Shown piece after piece: positions 31,351-42,700 of a stretch of DNA of 64,000 nt. The DNA comes from Caenorhabditis elegans. Taxonomy: Eukaryota; Nematoda; Chromadorea; Rhabditida; Rhabditidae. Below the pieces are notes generated by a model. That model did not search any database. It was not told where the DNA came from and was given only the letters and a program-made list of their open reading frames with translations. The stretch is taken from NCBI RefSeq assembly GCF_000002985.6, contig NC_003284.9, forward strand, positions 16,120,001 to 16,184,000, read 5' to 3'. A program made the translations under genes and the position numbers. Numbering within the stretch: the first letter of the stretch is position 1; the number at the start of each line of letters is the position of its first letter.

Positions 31351-33430
31351 CAACATTTCCAATAGGATATCTTGTGTCAAATTATCAAATTCCAAAATTT
31401 TTTGTCTGAAACCACTCTACCAGCTGTGTCAAACAGTTTGCCAGACAAAAAACACAAATCGCACCTGATAACGATGCAATCAACAAAACAAAAGTTAGCA
31501 ACTGTTTTGATGTGAACGCTTCTAAAGTTTAGATAAACACCTGACCTTAGTGCCTCGATATATTTTTCAAAAAGTCACGTTTTCATAGTTTGCTCTCAAA
31601 ATTTAAGATTTTTTTTAGTATAGCGTTCTAATTTTAGTATTATTTTGAAAGTTTCCAGATATCAGCCATAATTACGATAAATGCTATTAAAACGGAAACG
31701 ACGTCAAGATCAGCAAATTAGAGAACGGTATCTTATCTTGAAGTTGGATAGTTAACAGAAAATTAACAGGTTGTCAAGTTGTTTTAATTGCTAAAACATA
31801 AAACGATTTGGTTTTGCAATATCAATCTGTTCGACAAATCTAATCATACAATTCGGATAAATAATTTATGTAGCACTTATAAAAGTTAACGATTAAACTT
31901 AAAGTGGAGTAGCGCCAGTAGTCTAAAGTAATTCAAGATTACCAAATATCGTGTGAAATCTCTCCAATTTTTTTTATTTATAAAAGTTCTCAGCTAAAGA
32001 TTTCGAAAATAGCTTACATTTTGAAAAATGTGGGATTTTTTTTGACCGCATTTAAATGGCTTTAAAAATTCTGAAAAGATTTTCTATGAAATGAATTTAT
32101 AACAGCGTGAATCATTTATAGGAATGCAAACTAGGAATGCTGAAACAAATTCATAAACATAAACTGTTTGTTATGTACAAGCGATAACCTGATCGCATGA
32201 GACATGTTTTGTTTACATCAAAACTGATCACTTATAAACATTGAAAGCACAAAAAAAGAAATGTGAACGTGCAAACGCTCACCTACGCAATTTGCAAATA
32301 ATGTGAGTTTGAGCTGATGCGTCAAGGAAAAAAAGATTATGAAAATCAAAAAATTAGGAAAGTTAAATGGGAAAACAAAATACTTCACTTACATCTATTC
32401 TAGACTACAATCTTATTTACCGTGATGGTTGTCACTAACAAACAATTGTATCCAAAAAACAAATTTTCGTTTTTTTTTTTGCAGTCGGGGTATTTGATTT
32501 GGACAATGAAGATTGGAAAGATTATGATAGGAAAGAATTATGCAACTATTTGACATGAAAATTAAGAAAATTGAATATCTCTAAAGGAAGTATATCTACT
32601 TTTTTAAAAATTTGTTTGGCAAAGCTTGGCAAACGGCAAATTCAGCAGAATTGCCGAGATCAGCAAACGGCGAATTCGGCAAAATTGACGAGCTCGGCAA
32701 ACGGCAAATTTAGCAAATTTACCGCACATCACTGGTGAAAACTATTAGAGCTTGCTGTATTTATTGAAAAAATACAATATTTTAAATTTCAAAAAAATGG
32801 GTTTGATTTTTCAAAGTAATATTACATTTGTGAAGGTGGTCTTTTTTACTAAAACGAAAATTGAAAAAAAAAACTTTCAATTCTTCTGTGTAGTTTTTGG
32901 TTTACTTGTCGGATTACTGCTCTTCTTATTAAGCGTTACTCAGCGGCACAGTAAGGTGATAAAGTAATGGAAAAAACCACCGAATTATTTTACTCAAAGC
33001 CTTTTCATCTATAAATTGATCTTTGTTTAAAAAAACAGTTTTAATAAAGATAATAACAACGTCATAATTAGAGAAAGAGTAAAATTTGACAAGTTGATCA
33101 AAAATTACGTAGACCTAGTAAATTTGATGCAAAAAAGTGAAGAGAGTGGGGTCTACATTAGGATATTATTTGAAGCAGTTAAAAAAATATTTCTCATTAG
33201 TGGTAAAATATTGGAAACTCAAATCAGGTGCTGAAGGAAAAAAGTTAGCCAAAAAAAAAATGTATTTTTCAAGTCAAAACTCCACTATTGTTAATTTATT
33301 GATTTTTCAAAAAATGTTTCAAGCTGACAATTCCTCTAGGTTCTTAAAAACTACTAGTAATTTCTGATTGGGATTACCTATATGTATTAACTGATTTAAT
33401 TTAAAAACGCTAATAATCAATTAATAAAAC
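31351..33430. other. Intergenic with repeat fragments, no gene seen
   Basis: AT-rich. 31905-31990 is a truncated copy of the TTAA element start (GTGGAGTAGCGCCAGT). 32615-32735 is a half copy of the GGCAAATT repeat ending ACCGCACATCACTGG. The 71-codon and 76-codon plus-strand frames at 32752 and 33137 have no support. Confidence 0.45.
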
Positions 33431-33449
33431 GTGTCTCGCTAAACAACGA

Positions 33450-33720
33450 CTGCCCATCCCGACAGGCCCAACCGATTGCCCTTCCAATCCCGGGCGACAC
33501 TTTGTGATTGAAAAGCTACGCGCGCGCGCCGGCGCTTTGTTTTGTTTGATGTATATTTCTTTATTTCTATATTTCTCTGTGAGTCGCTCTTGTTCTCACT
33601 GCTTTTCTGTACCGTGTGTACTTGATGTTTCTTTCCGAATAGGCAAAAATGAAAATGACATTGTGGTAGCAGGGCAACTCCAGAGGGAACACAGGTAATA
33701 TAGGAAGTGTTTTGTTTTTC
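33450..33720. promoter_or_regulatory. Small GC-rich island
   Basis: CCCGACAGGCCCAACCGATTG and GCGCGCGCGCCGGCGC near 33520 stand out from the AT-rich surroundings. No exon recognised. Confidence 0.25.
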
Positions 33721-34325
33721 ACGTTGTTGATCAAACAAAAATATTGTAGTAAATATAAGGACTAATTGAGAGGGATTAGTTGAGAGTAAATCCCAAGTAC
33801 TAATGAATGGTGCACAACTGGATTTATCAAACAACCCCGGCAAAAACAGTAGGAAAAAAAAATAAAAGAACATGGAACACAATTTGGGGAAAAAAATCAA
33901 ATTTGCAGTTTGTCAACTCATTCTGCAGGGACAGGCATGCAAACATCTCGAAAACGATGTGTCTTATCATTTTGGCTTATCAGATAAAGTGTAGACATGC
34001 TGCTAGTTTGTTGTAAAGACTACACAGAACATCAAGGTTTTGCAGTTGAACTATTTTAGATTTGGGAGAAAATACTTGAGCTTGATATAAAATAAGAAAG
34101 GTAAATGAAAAAAAATCTTCCAGTTTCATTTTTTGATCAAAAACAGAAACATATGGATCTGTTTTTCGGTCAAAAAAAATTTAATCGTGAGCAGGAAAAA
34201 TTGAAATATTTTTAGTTTTTCGGCCAAAAAAATTTTTTTTGACGTGTCTGATGTTTACAAAAAGAAGCCACAACAAACAATGGTCGAAAATTTGGTTGAA
34301 AATTAAATTTCAAAATTACTTTTTA

Positions 34326-34914
34326 TTAAAGGTGGGGTGCCGAAATCTGGGAAATATTTTTAAATAACTCCAAATTTTCTCCTTATTCCGAATATCGATG
34401 TAAAAAAATTTAAAAAAATTTCCCTGATTTTATACTTCAGCTTGAAATCGCGAATTTTATTTGTGTCCCGCGTTCTTTTTTTAAATACGCGCTGAAATAA
34501 ATTATCCTTGGAGCGCGTTTGCCTCATTTAATTTTTTCCATATATTTTTACTTTTTTAGTTTTTCAGCTATTTTAATTCATTTTTGTCGTATTTTATCGT
34601 TTTTTTTGTTTAAAAAATATATTCTTTCGTGTTAATTGAATATTTTAGTATCATAAAAATGGATGAAAATAGCTGAAAAACTGGATAAGGATCCATATAC
34701 AAAGAAAATCAAATAATGCAAAAGCGCTCAAAGGATAATTTATTTCGGCGCGTATTTGAAAAAAAAACCGGGGCACAAATGAAATTCGCGATTTCAAGGT
34801 AAAATATAAAAGCAGGGAATTTTTTTTTGAATTTTTTCACATCGATATTCGGAATCATGGGAAATTTTGGAGTCAATTAAAAATATTTCCCAGATTTCGG
34901 TACCCCACCTTTAA
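34326..34914. mobile_element. TTAA-flanked 0.59-kb palindromic element
   Basis: TTAA at 34326 and 34911 flank arms beginning AAGGTGGGGTGCCGAAATCT. The left half to about 34540 pairs with the right half from about 34700; shared blocks include CCGAATATCGATGT, AAATCGCGAATTT and the TAAATTATCCTT region. There is no coding capacity. A central CTTGGAGCGCGTTTG motif recurs elsewhere in the window. Confidence 0.8.
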
Positions 34915-35129
34915 ATTGTTTCTTATTGTGAAAGTAACAATCCCCAAATTTTGTAGAGAACAAAAACTTGATTACTAAATATTTAAAAAAAAACTCTACA
35001 AATTTGTTTTTCAACGCCTTTCTTTTCAATGCATCAAAGTTCAACGAATTCAAGCTTATTCAAAAAAAAATTACATTTTCAGCTAAGTGTAGTATTGAAC
35101 TTTTATGATTCTAATGAACTTATTTTCAT

Positions 35130-35870
35130 GAATCAAGAGCGGGTAAAAAACAAAAGCTGTGCAAAGCGGAAATCATTGAGAAATCAGACTCGCAAATAGA
35201 ACCAACGGAAAACGAGAGAAACCAAAGAAGCTCCCGCAAGAGTCGTTCAAGACGCATCAGTAGGAAAAGCATCTTCTTTTTTCTTTTTCATTTCCTCAGT
35301 TTTTGCGACCTACTCTCCCGTCCGCGTCCTCCTCGGCACCACCTTGCAACTGACGCCTTGAACTGATTGTGAGGAGTTGGCCGTCGAGAAAAAAAAAAGA
35401 AAAAAAAGAAAAAAAATCAGTTATCCGGTGCCAGTCAAAAGAGCAGCACGGAGCGATGATCGAGGCAAGGGCAAAAAGTGCATGAACAAGAAATTAAGTG
35501 TACTTTGGGAAGCCCCCCAGGCACTTCCCGAGTGACCAATCGGCTCTAATAGAATATGAAGAGAATAAAGGGACGGGGTGCTCCGTGAGAGCTGAGAAGA
35601 TGGAGACCTCAGTGTCCGGCAAAGAACTCACTGGGGAATGCCCCCTTCACAAATTCAATGAGAAAATGGGAGGGTAGGAAGAAAGGAGAGGAAAAGTTTG
35701 GTTGCCAAAGACAAGTGGAAGATGGTTGTTGGCCAAAGAGTACTGGTGATTGGGTGGGGCAAATAAGGCAAAAGTAATGAGAAGAGAGATGATGAAGAAG
35801 GAAGCGTCCGGAAAATCGGAGGATTTTGGAAATGCAAGCTATAGCTATATGATATCCCAATATGATATTT
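35130..35870. promoter_or_regulatory. GC-richer island, possible distal regulatory region
   Basis: 35200-35660 has higher GC and mixed composition (CTCTCCCGTCCGCGTCC, GAGCGATGATCGAGG). No phased exons with splice signals on either strand. Confidence 0.3.
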
Positions 35871-36179
35871 TTGCTCCTGCGCTCATAGTAACGGATTTGC
35901 TATCAAAACTTGCACTGTTAATAAAAATTATCGGCAAACATTTTTGTTTCCATGCTAAGAAATTCACTGAAAAATTTCAGAACCTAGAATCACGATACTG
36001 AAAATCTTGATACCAGATACAGACTGACACAATTAGGCCAACTGTCAAAACAGATTAGATCACTAATTGATTCAGACTAGACACGAGATGGTTGTTGAAA
36101 AAATCATAAAACTAGAACAATAAGTCCACAGATAAATGAATATAGAAACTAGAGTGCAAAGCTTAACTTCCATGGTGTA

Positions 36180-36850
36180 AACCGTAAAGCGTATATCATT
36201 TAAGCCAAAAAGAGGGTCTAAAATCTGATGCGCAAAACGTAAAAGCTGAAAACAAAAAGATGAAGAACTATATTCACATACTCATTTTACAAACGTCAGA
36301 GCCTGGAAGCCTGAAAATCTAAAAGCCTCAAAATCTGTTAGATTAGGAGCCTTGAAGATTATTAACCCAAAATCTGAAGATCTCGTAGGCTTGACTTGAT
36401 TTGAGGCTTGACGTAGGTCTAACTTTTAAAAGCTTGTATACTATGAAGCAGCTTAAAACTAGCCTGGAAGCCTATAGGCTTAAACAACTATATCCCAAAA
36501 ATTAGTCTGAGAGCCTATAAACCTGGAGACCCACAAAGAAAAAAAATCTAGAAACCTAGAAGCCTGAAAGTCTCAAATCTGAGGTCGAAAAATTGAAGGC
36601 TAAAGACTAAAAATCTACTATTTAACACCACAAGCTAAAAAGTTTAAAAGCTTGAAAACCTAAAAGACTAACCTCCATATCTTTGTTTTCAAATCCTAAA
36701 CCCTTAAGACCAGAGCCTAGGAGCGTAAAAGTGTAAAAGCTAAAAAGACTATAAGCTTGCAGTTCATAGACAAAAATCTCAAGGACCTAACTTTCACATT
36801 CTCAAGCCTAAAGCCCGCAGCCCAAAAGCAAAAACATAAAAGCATAAAAC
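36180..36850. repeat. Degenerate AGCCT/AGGCT repeat field
   Basis: Motifs AAGCCTGAAA, AAAAGCCT, GCCTATAGGC and AGCCTAAAG recur on both strands roughly every 10-25 bases for about 600 bp with no fixed period. C. elegans telomeric repeat is TTAGGC, but true hexamer arrays are absent here. Confidence 0.55.
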
Positions 36851-36879
36851 CTAAATACTAATCCTACTAATCTTGTATC

Positions 36880-37310
36880 ACATCCATTCCCACAGGAAAG
36901 AAAGTTGTAGGAGATACCAAAGGAGGCGTTGGGAAAGGCATTTATGATAACCTGCCGACAGGCAACAGTAGCGGCATGGTGAGATAGAGGAAAGGAGGGT
37001 ACAAAACGAGAAAAGATCGAGACAGAGACAAACCGACAAAATTGACTCGGTGATGGCGGGGCTACGCGGCCATGTGTCTCTCTGTGCGTGTGTGTGTGTG
37101 TGGCGCAGAAGTCTAGTTCCGATAGCATTGCTGCCGCTGGCTGTTGTGCGGATAGATAGATAGTTAGATAGATGGATAGATAGATACATGACTGTTCTGA
37201 CGCAAGTAAAAACGGGAGGAGAAGAGCGGGAGGAAAAAAGGGGCAGAAAAGACAGAAACTATATATGCATATAGCTTAAAAGATGATGATGACAACGACG
37301 ATGACAGACG
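36880..37310. promoter_or_regulatory. Island with GATA and GT microsatellites
   Basis: GTGTGTGTGTG at about 37088-37100, a run of GATA units at about 37151-37187 and ATGATGATGA near 37281 lie in a GC-richer block. No exon recognised. Confidence 0.3.
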
Positions 37311-37639
37311 TATGCCGTTTTGCAGGGAGGTATGAAATTGAAAGTGAAAATGGGCAATGTGTTCTTTGGATTTGTTTTAATTATATTTACCGCGTTTTAT
37401 CGATTAGTTTTGCATGCAATACTAATTTTTCGATTTGTATATTGGTCATTATAGAGGCTGCAAGACTATATTTTCAATGGCCCATAACTTTGCATGAACC
37501 AAAACCTGCCTTCATGCCAGAGAAAACATATTCTCTATGATTTCACTGGCTCTTTGAATATGTTCCAATCACTCTGCAGATTCAGGAAATTACCAAAGTT
37601 CCCACACAGTAATATGCCTTTCACGAGGGTGCTAAATAC

Positions 37640-37800
37640 TATTGCCCACCTGCACCACACCACGCCCCACACTCCCGCCGCCCTCAAGCCATGGCGCGAG
37701 GTGGTCCCGCGTAGCGTCGGCCGCAGTACACAGTGCGGACGCACGGGCGTGCGGGAGTAGGGCAAGCGTGATGTGCTCTCTTCGCGCCTTGCCTTTGTGG
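37640..37800. other. Unusually GC-rich block next to the SINE-like element
   Basis: It includes CGCGTAGCGTCGGCCGCAGT and GCGGACGCACGGGCGTGCGG, far above local GC. It may be part of a larger insertion or a regulatory island. No supported coding frame. Confidence 0.3.
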
Positions 37801-37898
37801 AAGGCCTACACAGTAAACCAAATTCGAGAGCAATATTGTGCAAGCCTATTAAAGGCTGAAATGTTTATGGAAAACAAACACGGCATTGGCATGTTGCC

Positions 37899-38218
37899 AG
37901 ATCAGATCGTACTTCGTGGTTTTGAGGATTACAGGATCAAAGGTTGAACTGTTCTTCAAGCGCTATGCACGGCGGAGCAGTGATTCAGGTACACTGTATG
38001 GTTGTGCTCCTACTGAACCATGATTTAAGCCACGTCCAAGCGGGGACTGTGACCAATAATCCAGTCGTGGATAGCTCCCCTTCTCAATAGAAACTGGGTG
38101 GACCTATGGGGGTGAGACCGGGCTTGAACTCGTGACCTCCAGATTGCTAGCGACCACCACTACCGACTGAGCCATCCCACCCCACACCCCATTTCTAGAT
38201 CAGTCGTACTTTGTGGTT
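37899..38218 (-). mobile_element. tRNA-derived SINE-like insertion with target duplication
   Basis: Imperfect direct repeats AGATCAGATCGTACTTCGTG (37899) and AGATCAGTCGTACTTTGTGG (38197) bracket about 274 bp. On the minus strand the insert begins with a tRNA-like head carrying box A and box B, followed by about 190 bp of unrelated body. Long, imperfect direct repeats with a tRNA head at one end are the structure of a tRNA-derived SINE inserted by retroposition. Confidence 0.6.
38108..38183 (-). tRNA. tRNA-like head / tRNA pseudogene
   Basis: 76 nt. The 5' GGGGTGG pairs with 3' TCACCCC (six Watson-Crick pairs and one wobble). Box A TGGCTCAGTCGG is at 38174-38163 and box B GAGTTCAAGCC at 38131-38121. 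The T stem has two mismatches and no good anticodon stem forms around CTAGCAA, so I do not call a functional tRNA or an isotype. Confidence 0.5.
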
Positions 38219-38519
38219 AATTTTCAAATTTCTAGTGTATAAAAAATTTAGATGAGTTCTTTGCAAATTCGAAATTTCAAATTTTAACAACTAAAATATT
38301 GAAAATAACTTTGGCACAAGCTGGTGTAGAGTTTGAGATTCAAATATTTTGAACTTTTTACAACTTAGAATTGTTCCATTTTAAATTAATGTTCTTAAAA
38401 ATGTTTAAAGCGAAGCAAGTTGGCAAATACCATAATAAATGATTAAAAGTTTTAAAGTTTTTTATTTATTGTCAAAAAATGGAAAAACACTCATTTTTAC
38501 CATATGTCTACACTTATCA

Positions 38520-38705
38520 TATATCATTACCATATACTATTTAAAACCATATTACCAAATACCATATACCATGTACCATATACCGTATACCGTATACCAT
38601 ATACCATATACCATATACCATATATCATATACCATATACCATATGCCATATAGTATATACCATTTACCATATACCATATACCATATGGCAGATACCATAT
38701 ATCAT
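38520..38705. repeat. ATACCATATACC microsatellite
   Basis: About 15 near-perfect 12-bp units of ATACCATATACC with occasional G or T changes. The 95-codon plus-strand frame across it is repetitive Tyr-His-Ile-Pro and is rejected. Confidence 0.9.
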
Positions 38706-39369
38706 ATCTATCTGTCAGTTTACTAAAATATAGACCGAAACCTTTGAGAAATCTAAAAATTTTTGGATTATTTTAGTATGATATTTGGTTATGTTAAACT
38801 ATAATGAACACATTTTGACCAAATCCCCTTTGACGATAGTCCATCTTGAAATTTGAAAATCTTTTTAAAATGCTCTTATAGTTATTTCTAATCTTTCTAA
38901 ATCATAGGTTTCTTAATTGCCGAATTATGCTAGAAACGAGGATCAAAACACTGCAACTCATCCTATCTAATTTTTTTCCTGATCAAAATTTGATCAACTA
39001 ACAAAACATTAATAGACTGATGAATATATTTTTGAGTGTGAAATTCAAATTTCTCTAAATACTTGGGAAAAAATAAAATCCAAGGAGATAGACAGTAGAA
39101 TGAAAAATTTTGACACGCGATATCAATCTTAAATATGTATGATTCAGAGTACAATAATTTATAAGAATTGGCACCCAAAATATTTAGAAAAAACTACAAA
39201 AAAAAAGCTTAAACTAAGAAAGTCAAATAAATCACTAAAAAATTGATAATATAAGAAGAATGAGGATAAGATTATCGGAAAATAATAATTCGAAAAAGTA
39301 ATCCTTTAAAGAAAATGCACACAAGTCTAAGCCGCCACCCACATCCAGAGCACTTATTTGCTCAATAAT

Positions 39370-39375
39370 TTTATT
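39370..39375 (-). terminator. Candidate polyadenylation signal for the phospholipase B-like gene
   Basis: Minus-strand AATAAA about 350 bases past the TAA at 39727. No nearer canonical signal was noted. Confidence 0.35.
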
Positions 39376-39726
39376 AGTTCCGCCCATCTGAGCTAGAATG
39401 AAAAAAAAGAAAATGTGGAATGAGAATGCATTCTTATTATTATTATACAGCAACAAAAAAAGGAGTGATGTTGTTAGGACGGGGTGGGAGGTGATGACAA
39501 ATGCGCGCACATTATTTTGTGTCACCTGAAAAAAGGTTTCCATTTTCTTGTGCCCTCGGCATACTTTGTACACACTCGCCTCTCTTTCGCAATAATGAAA
39601 TTCGAAATATGATAACGAGGGGGGTATTATGCAAATCAAAAAACATAGCGAGTCGAAAATTTTCATATGAATATAGACAATTTTGATACAAACACACATA
39701 TCGAATATAAATATATCATAAAATTA

Positions 39727-42700
39727 TTAAGCATGAGGGGTCATGTATTGACTACAGTCCTGGCTGTTCTTAGGTGTTCGGATGAAGGGGCAAGCCTGAA
39801 AAATGTTCCTATTTGAGATAAGGTAGTATTATGGAATAAAAAACAAAATTCCAGATTTTTGTTTTCAGTTCCAAACTGCTAAAGATAAGTTCCAATAAAG
39901 AAATAATGGTTTTTTCTTTATACTGTGAACTTAGGCCTGTAGATTTTGGTTTGATCTATGTTATCTCATTATAGTTGCACGTGGTGTCAGAATGTCGCAT
40001 TTCGTTGTGATCTACAAAAAGTGCGGGATATTAGGAGCAGACTCCTCAATTAACTTTGCATAGTTAAAAACGTGCTGACGTCACATTTTTTGAGGAAAAA
40101 ATTCCCGCATTTTTTTGTAGATCAAACCTTTATGGAACAACCTGACACCACGCGCAGTTGTGGAATTTGCAGCCGACATAAATCGAAGTTTGCGGTGGAC
40201 AACTTTCTGACAGAATATTTTATGTTGCTTTTTGTTACCCACCTCCGAGTGTACTACTACTATTTTTCATAACTAACACTCAGTACTGTAGGATTACGCC
40301 TGGTTAGTTATTTTTCAAAACTTCGGAAAAATCCGTCTTTGATGCAAAAAACAATCAAAAAAGTTTAGACCTTCAAAAACCTTTTTTCCTTACTAATACA
40401 TATGTGATGGTTCCCTTGATAACTGAACTTACCGCATCTGGGCAGGCCAATGTCTGAAGTGGCACTGACATGTTTGAAACTGTAGATTTTGAGCCAACTG
40501 GCTGTAAAATGTTATTCCAAAGATAAGTGCTCACAAGAGCATGTCCCCATTGTGAGAAATGGAAGCAATCCGGTGCGAAGAACTTTTGAGTTGGTTTTCC
40601 ATTCTGAACAGTTTGTATGTTTGTATTTTGCTATGTTTGCAAGCATGACAAAATTTTTGCATCACGTCATGGTTTTGAAAAGTTTCGAAAAAAGTGTCGA
40701 AACATTCAAATATCGATCACTCACTTCCATTGGGGGAATCAAAGTATCTTGGAACATTGGTTGAACCACATATGTGAAGTCGTTTTTCTCAAAAGTTCCG
40801 TCGGTCTCAATTTGTTTTTCGTACTTGTTATAATCATAGCAAGCCTGCAACAAGCTCTTTATAAAAAGTTTAAATTATTTTTAATAATTATCGAAGCTTT
40901 GGAAGCTTAAAATCCCACTCCCCACCCACCTGTCTGATATCAGCATCGGTGAAGTTCTTATTGCTCTCGCAGCCGCACTCGTCACTGCAAAAACGGTATG
41001 TATTATTTTTGTGTCAATAAATAGGGTTTTGCAACATACTGATGCAAACGTTGACAGAACCAGTGGCCGGTATCAGTTTGGCGCAGCATCTCGAGATGCA
41101 ACATTCCTGTGAGGGAAACAATGACACGTGGAACATTATCGTAAATTATTTGCACGGCTTGTTTGATGTCCTGCGCGCAGTTGTATGGGGAATCCTCCTG
41201 GAATTAGAAACAAATATTTAGATGGGATAGAGAGTAGTACCTAATCAACAGGATTAGGGCCTTAAAGCTACGTTTACGTTATTTTATATGCATTGCATTT
41301 CGAAGTATGAATTGCTTATTTATGCAACGTGTGATATAATTCTTACGTTTTTTAGATCAAAAATGAATATTATCTTTTCCCAAAAAAAAACATTTCAAAA
41401 TTTTTGCAGTCAAAATTTCGAAAAAAAGAGCCAAATTTGGCTAAAATCTGAAATTTCGCACACTTTTCTTTGTCACAGCTGCTGGATTTTAGTTTTTCTG
41501 CAGTTATCACTTTTTTAATCTTTATTTTGGTAATTTATCTCGTGGATATTCGATGATTGAGACAACTTTTAGGCCGATAGGCATCCAAAAATGATCAAAA
41601 TTGGCAAAATTTGGCTCTTTTTTTCGAAATTTTGAGCGGCCATAAAAAAATTTTGGAAATGTTTTGTGAAGTCTCATTATGAAATTCGGCGATTTTGAAT
41701 CAGTTTTAGTCTATTCAACCTAAATACCACAAACTCTACGCCCCCTTTGATTGATATTCCTGAGAACAAAATCATAAAACAAGTATGATTTACACACCAA
41801 GAACGGCATAATCGACAATCATATGTTGAAACAAACTGTATAGAACTCAGAATTACGACTGCTACAAAATTAGCATTTATGATGTAATGGCGTAAATGTT
41901 TTGCTCTTTGAGCATTGAAATTTTTAATTTTATGGTATCCACAATAAAGACATATCTTATTTGATCTGCGTCTGATCCAATTAGGGCTCCCATGTCGGCA
42001 TCAAAAACCGCCGATCCGAAATTTTTATAGCAATGCGCGGAACACAAAAAGAGTCGACAGCGGAGCTAAGTTTGCTGCAAATAGTGCGATAGAGTGTGGC
42101 AATATTTGGTGCAAATTTTGCTCCGCGTCCGACACTTTTTGGGTTTAGCGCATTCGTTTGTGGCGCCGACATGGGAGCCCTAGATTTAATCGAAAATAAT
42201 TCCTACTACCCATCATCAATAAAACCTAATAACCTCACCACTGGTTTTCTGCAATAACCACAAATGTCATTTCCTCCAATGAAAATGTTCAACAACTTCC
42301 AATCCTCCTTCATGTTTACAACCTTAAATGGAATTTTTTTGACTGAAAAGCAAAAAAGCTCTTGACCAACCTCTGTATGCTGCTGGAGAAGTTGTACCAA
42401 TTGCCGGGCCTGTCCTGGAAGATCCTTCGCGTTAGCTCCTGGCATGGCAACATTGAGACGAGCAATTTCCCAGACATTTGGAGACCCGATTCCATTAGAA
42501 TATCCAAACACGTCTGGATTGTATTTTTTGAGAATATCTGGAATAGATTAGCAAATTTTTGGAAAATTAAAAAAATGCCAATTACTTGGAATAGTGACGT
42601 GTTCTTCTAATGTCTTGTCACCTCCGGCTTGGAATGCAAGACCACGATATTGCAGAACGACTGCTACCGGATCCTCGGCACCAGCTCCATTTGCGGCCTA

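Noticed and set aside
36180..36850. Interstitial telomere array
   Set aside because: GCCTAA-like words occur but without any hexamer periodicity; kept only as a degenerate repeat field.
38108..38183. Functional tRNA gene
   Set aside because: Acceptor stem and both promoter boxes are present, but the T stem has mismatches and the anticodon arm does not fold.
38439..38726. 95-codon plus-strand frame
   Set aside because: Repetitive Tyr-His-Ile-Pro translation of the ATACCATATACC microsatellite.
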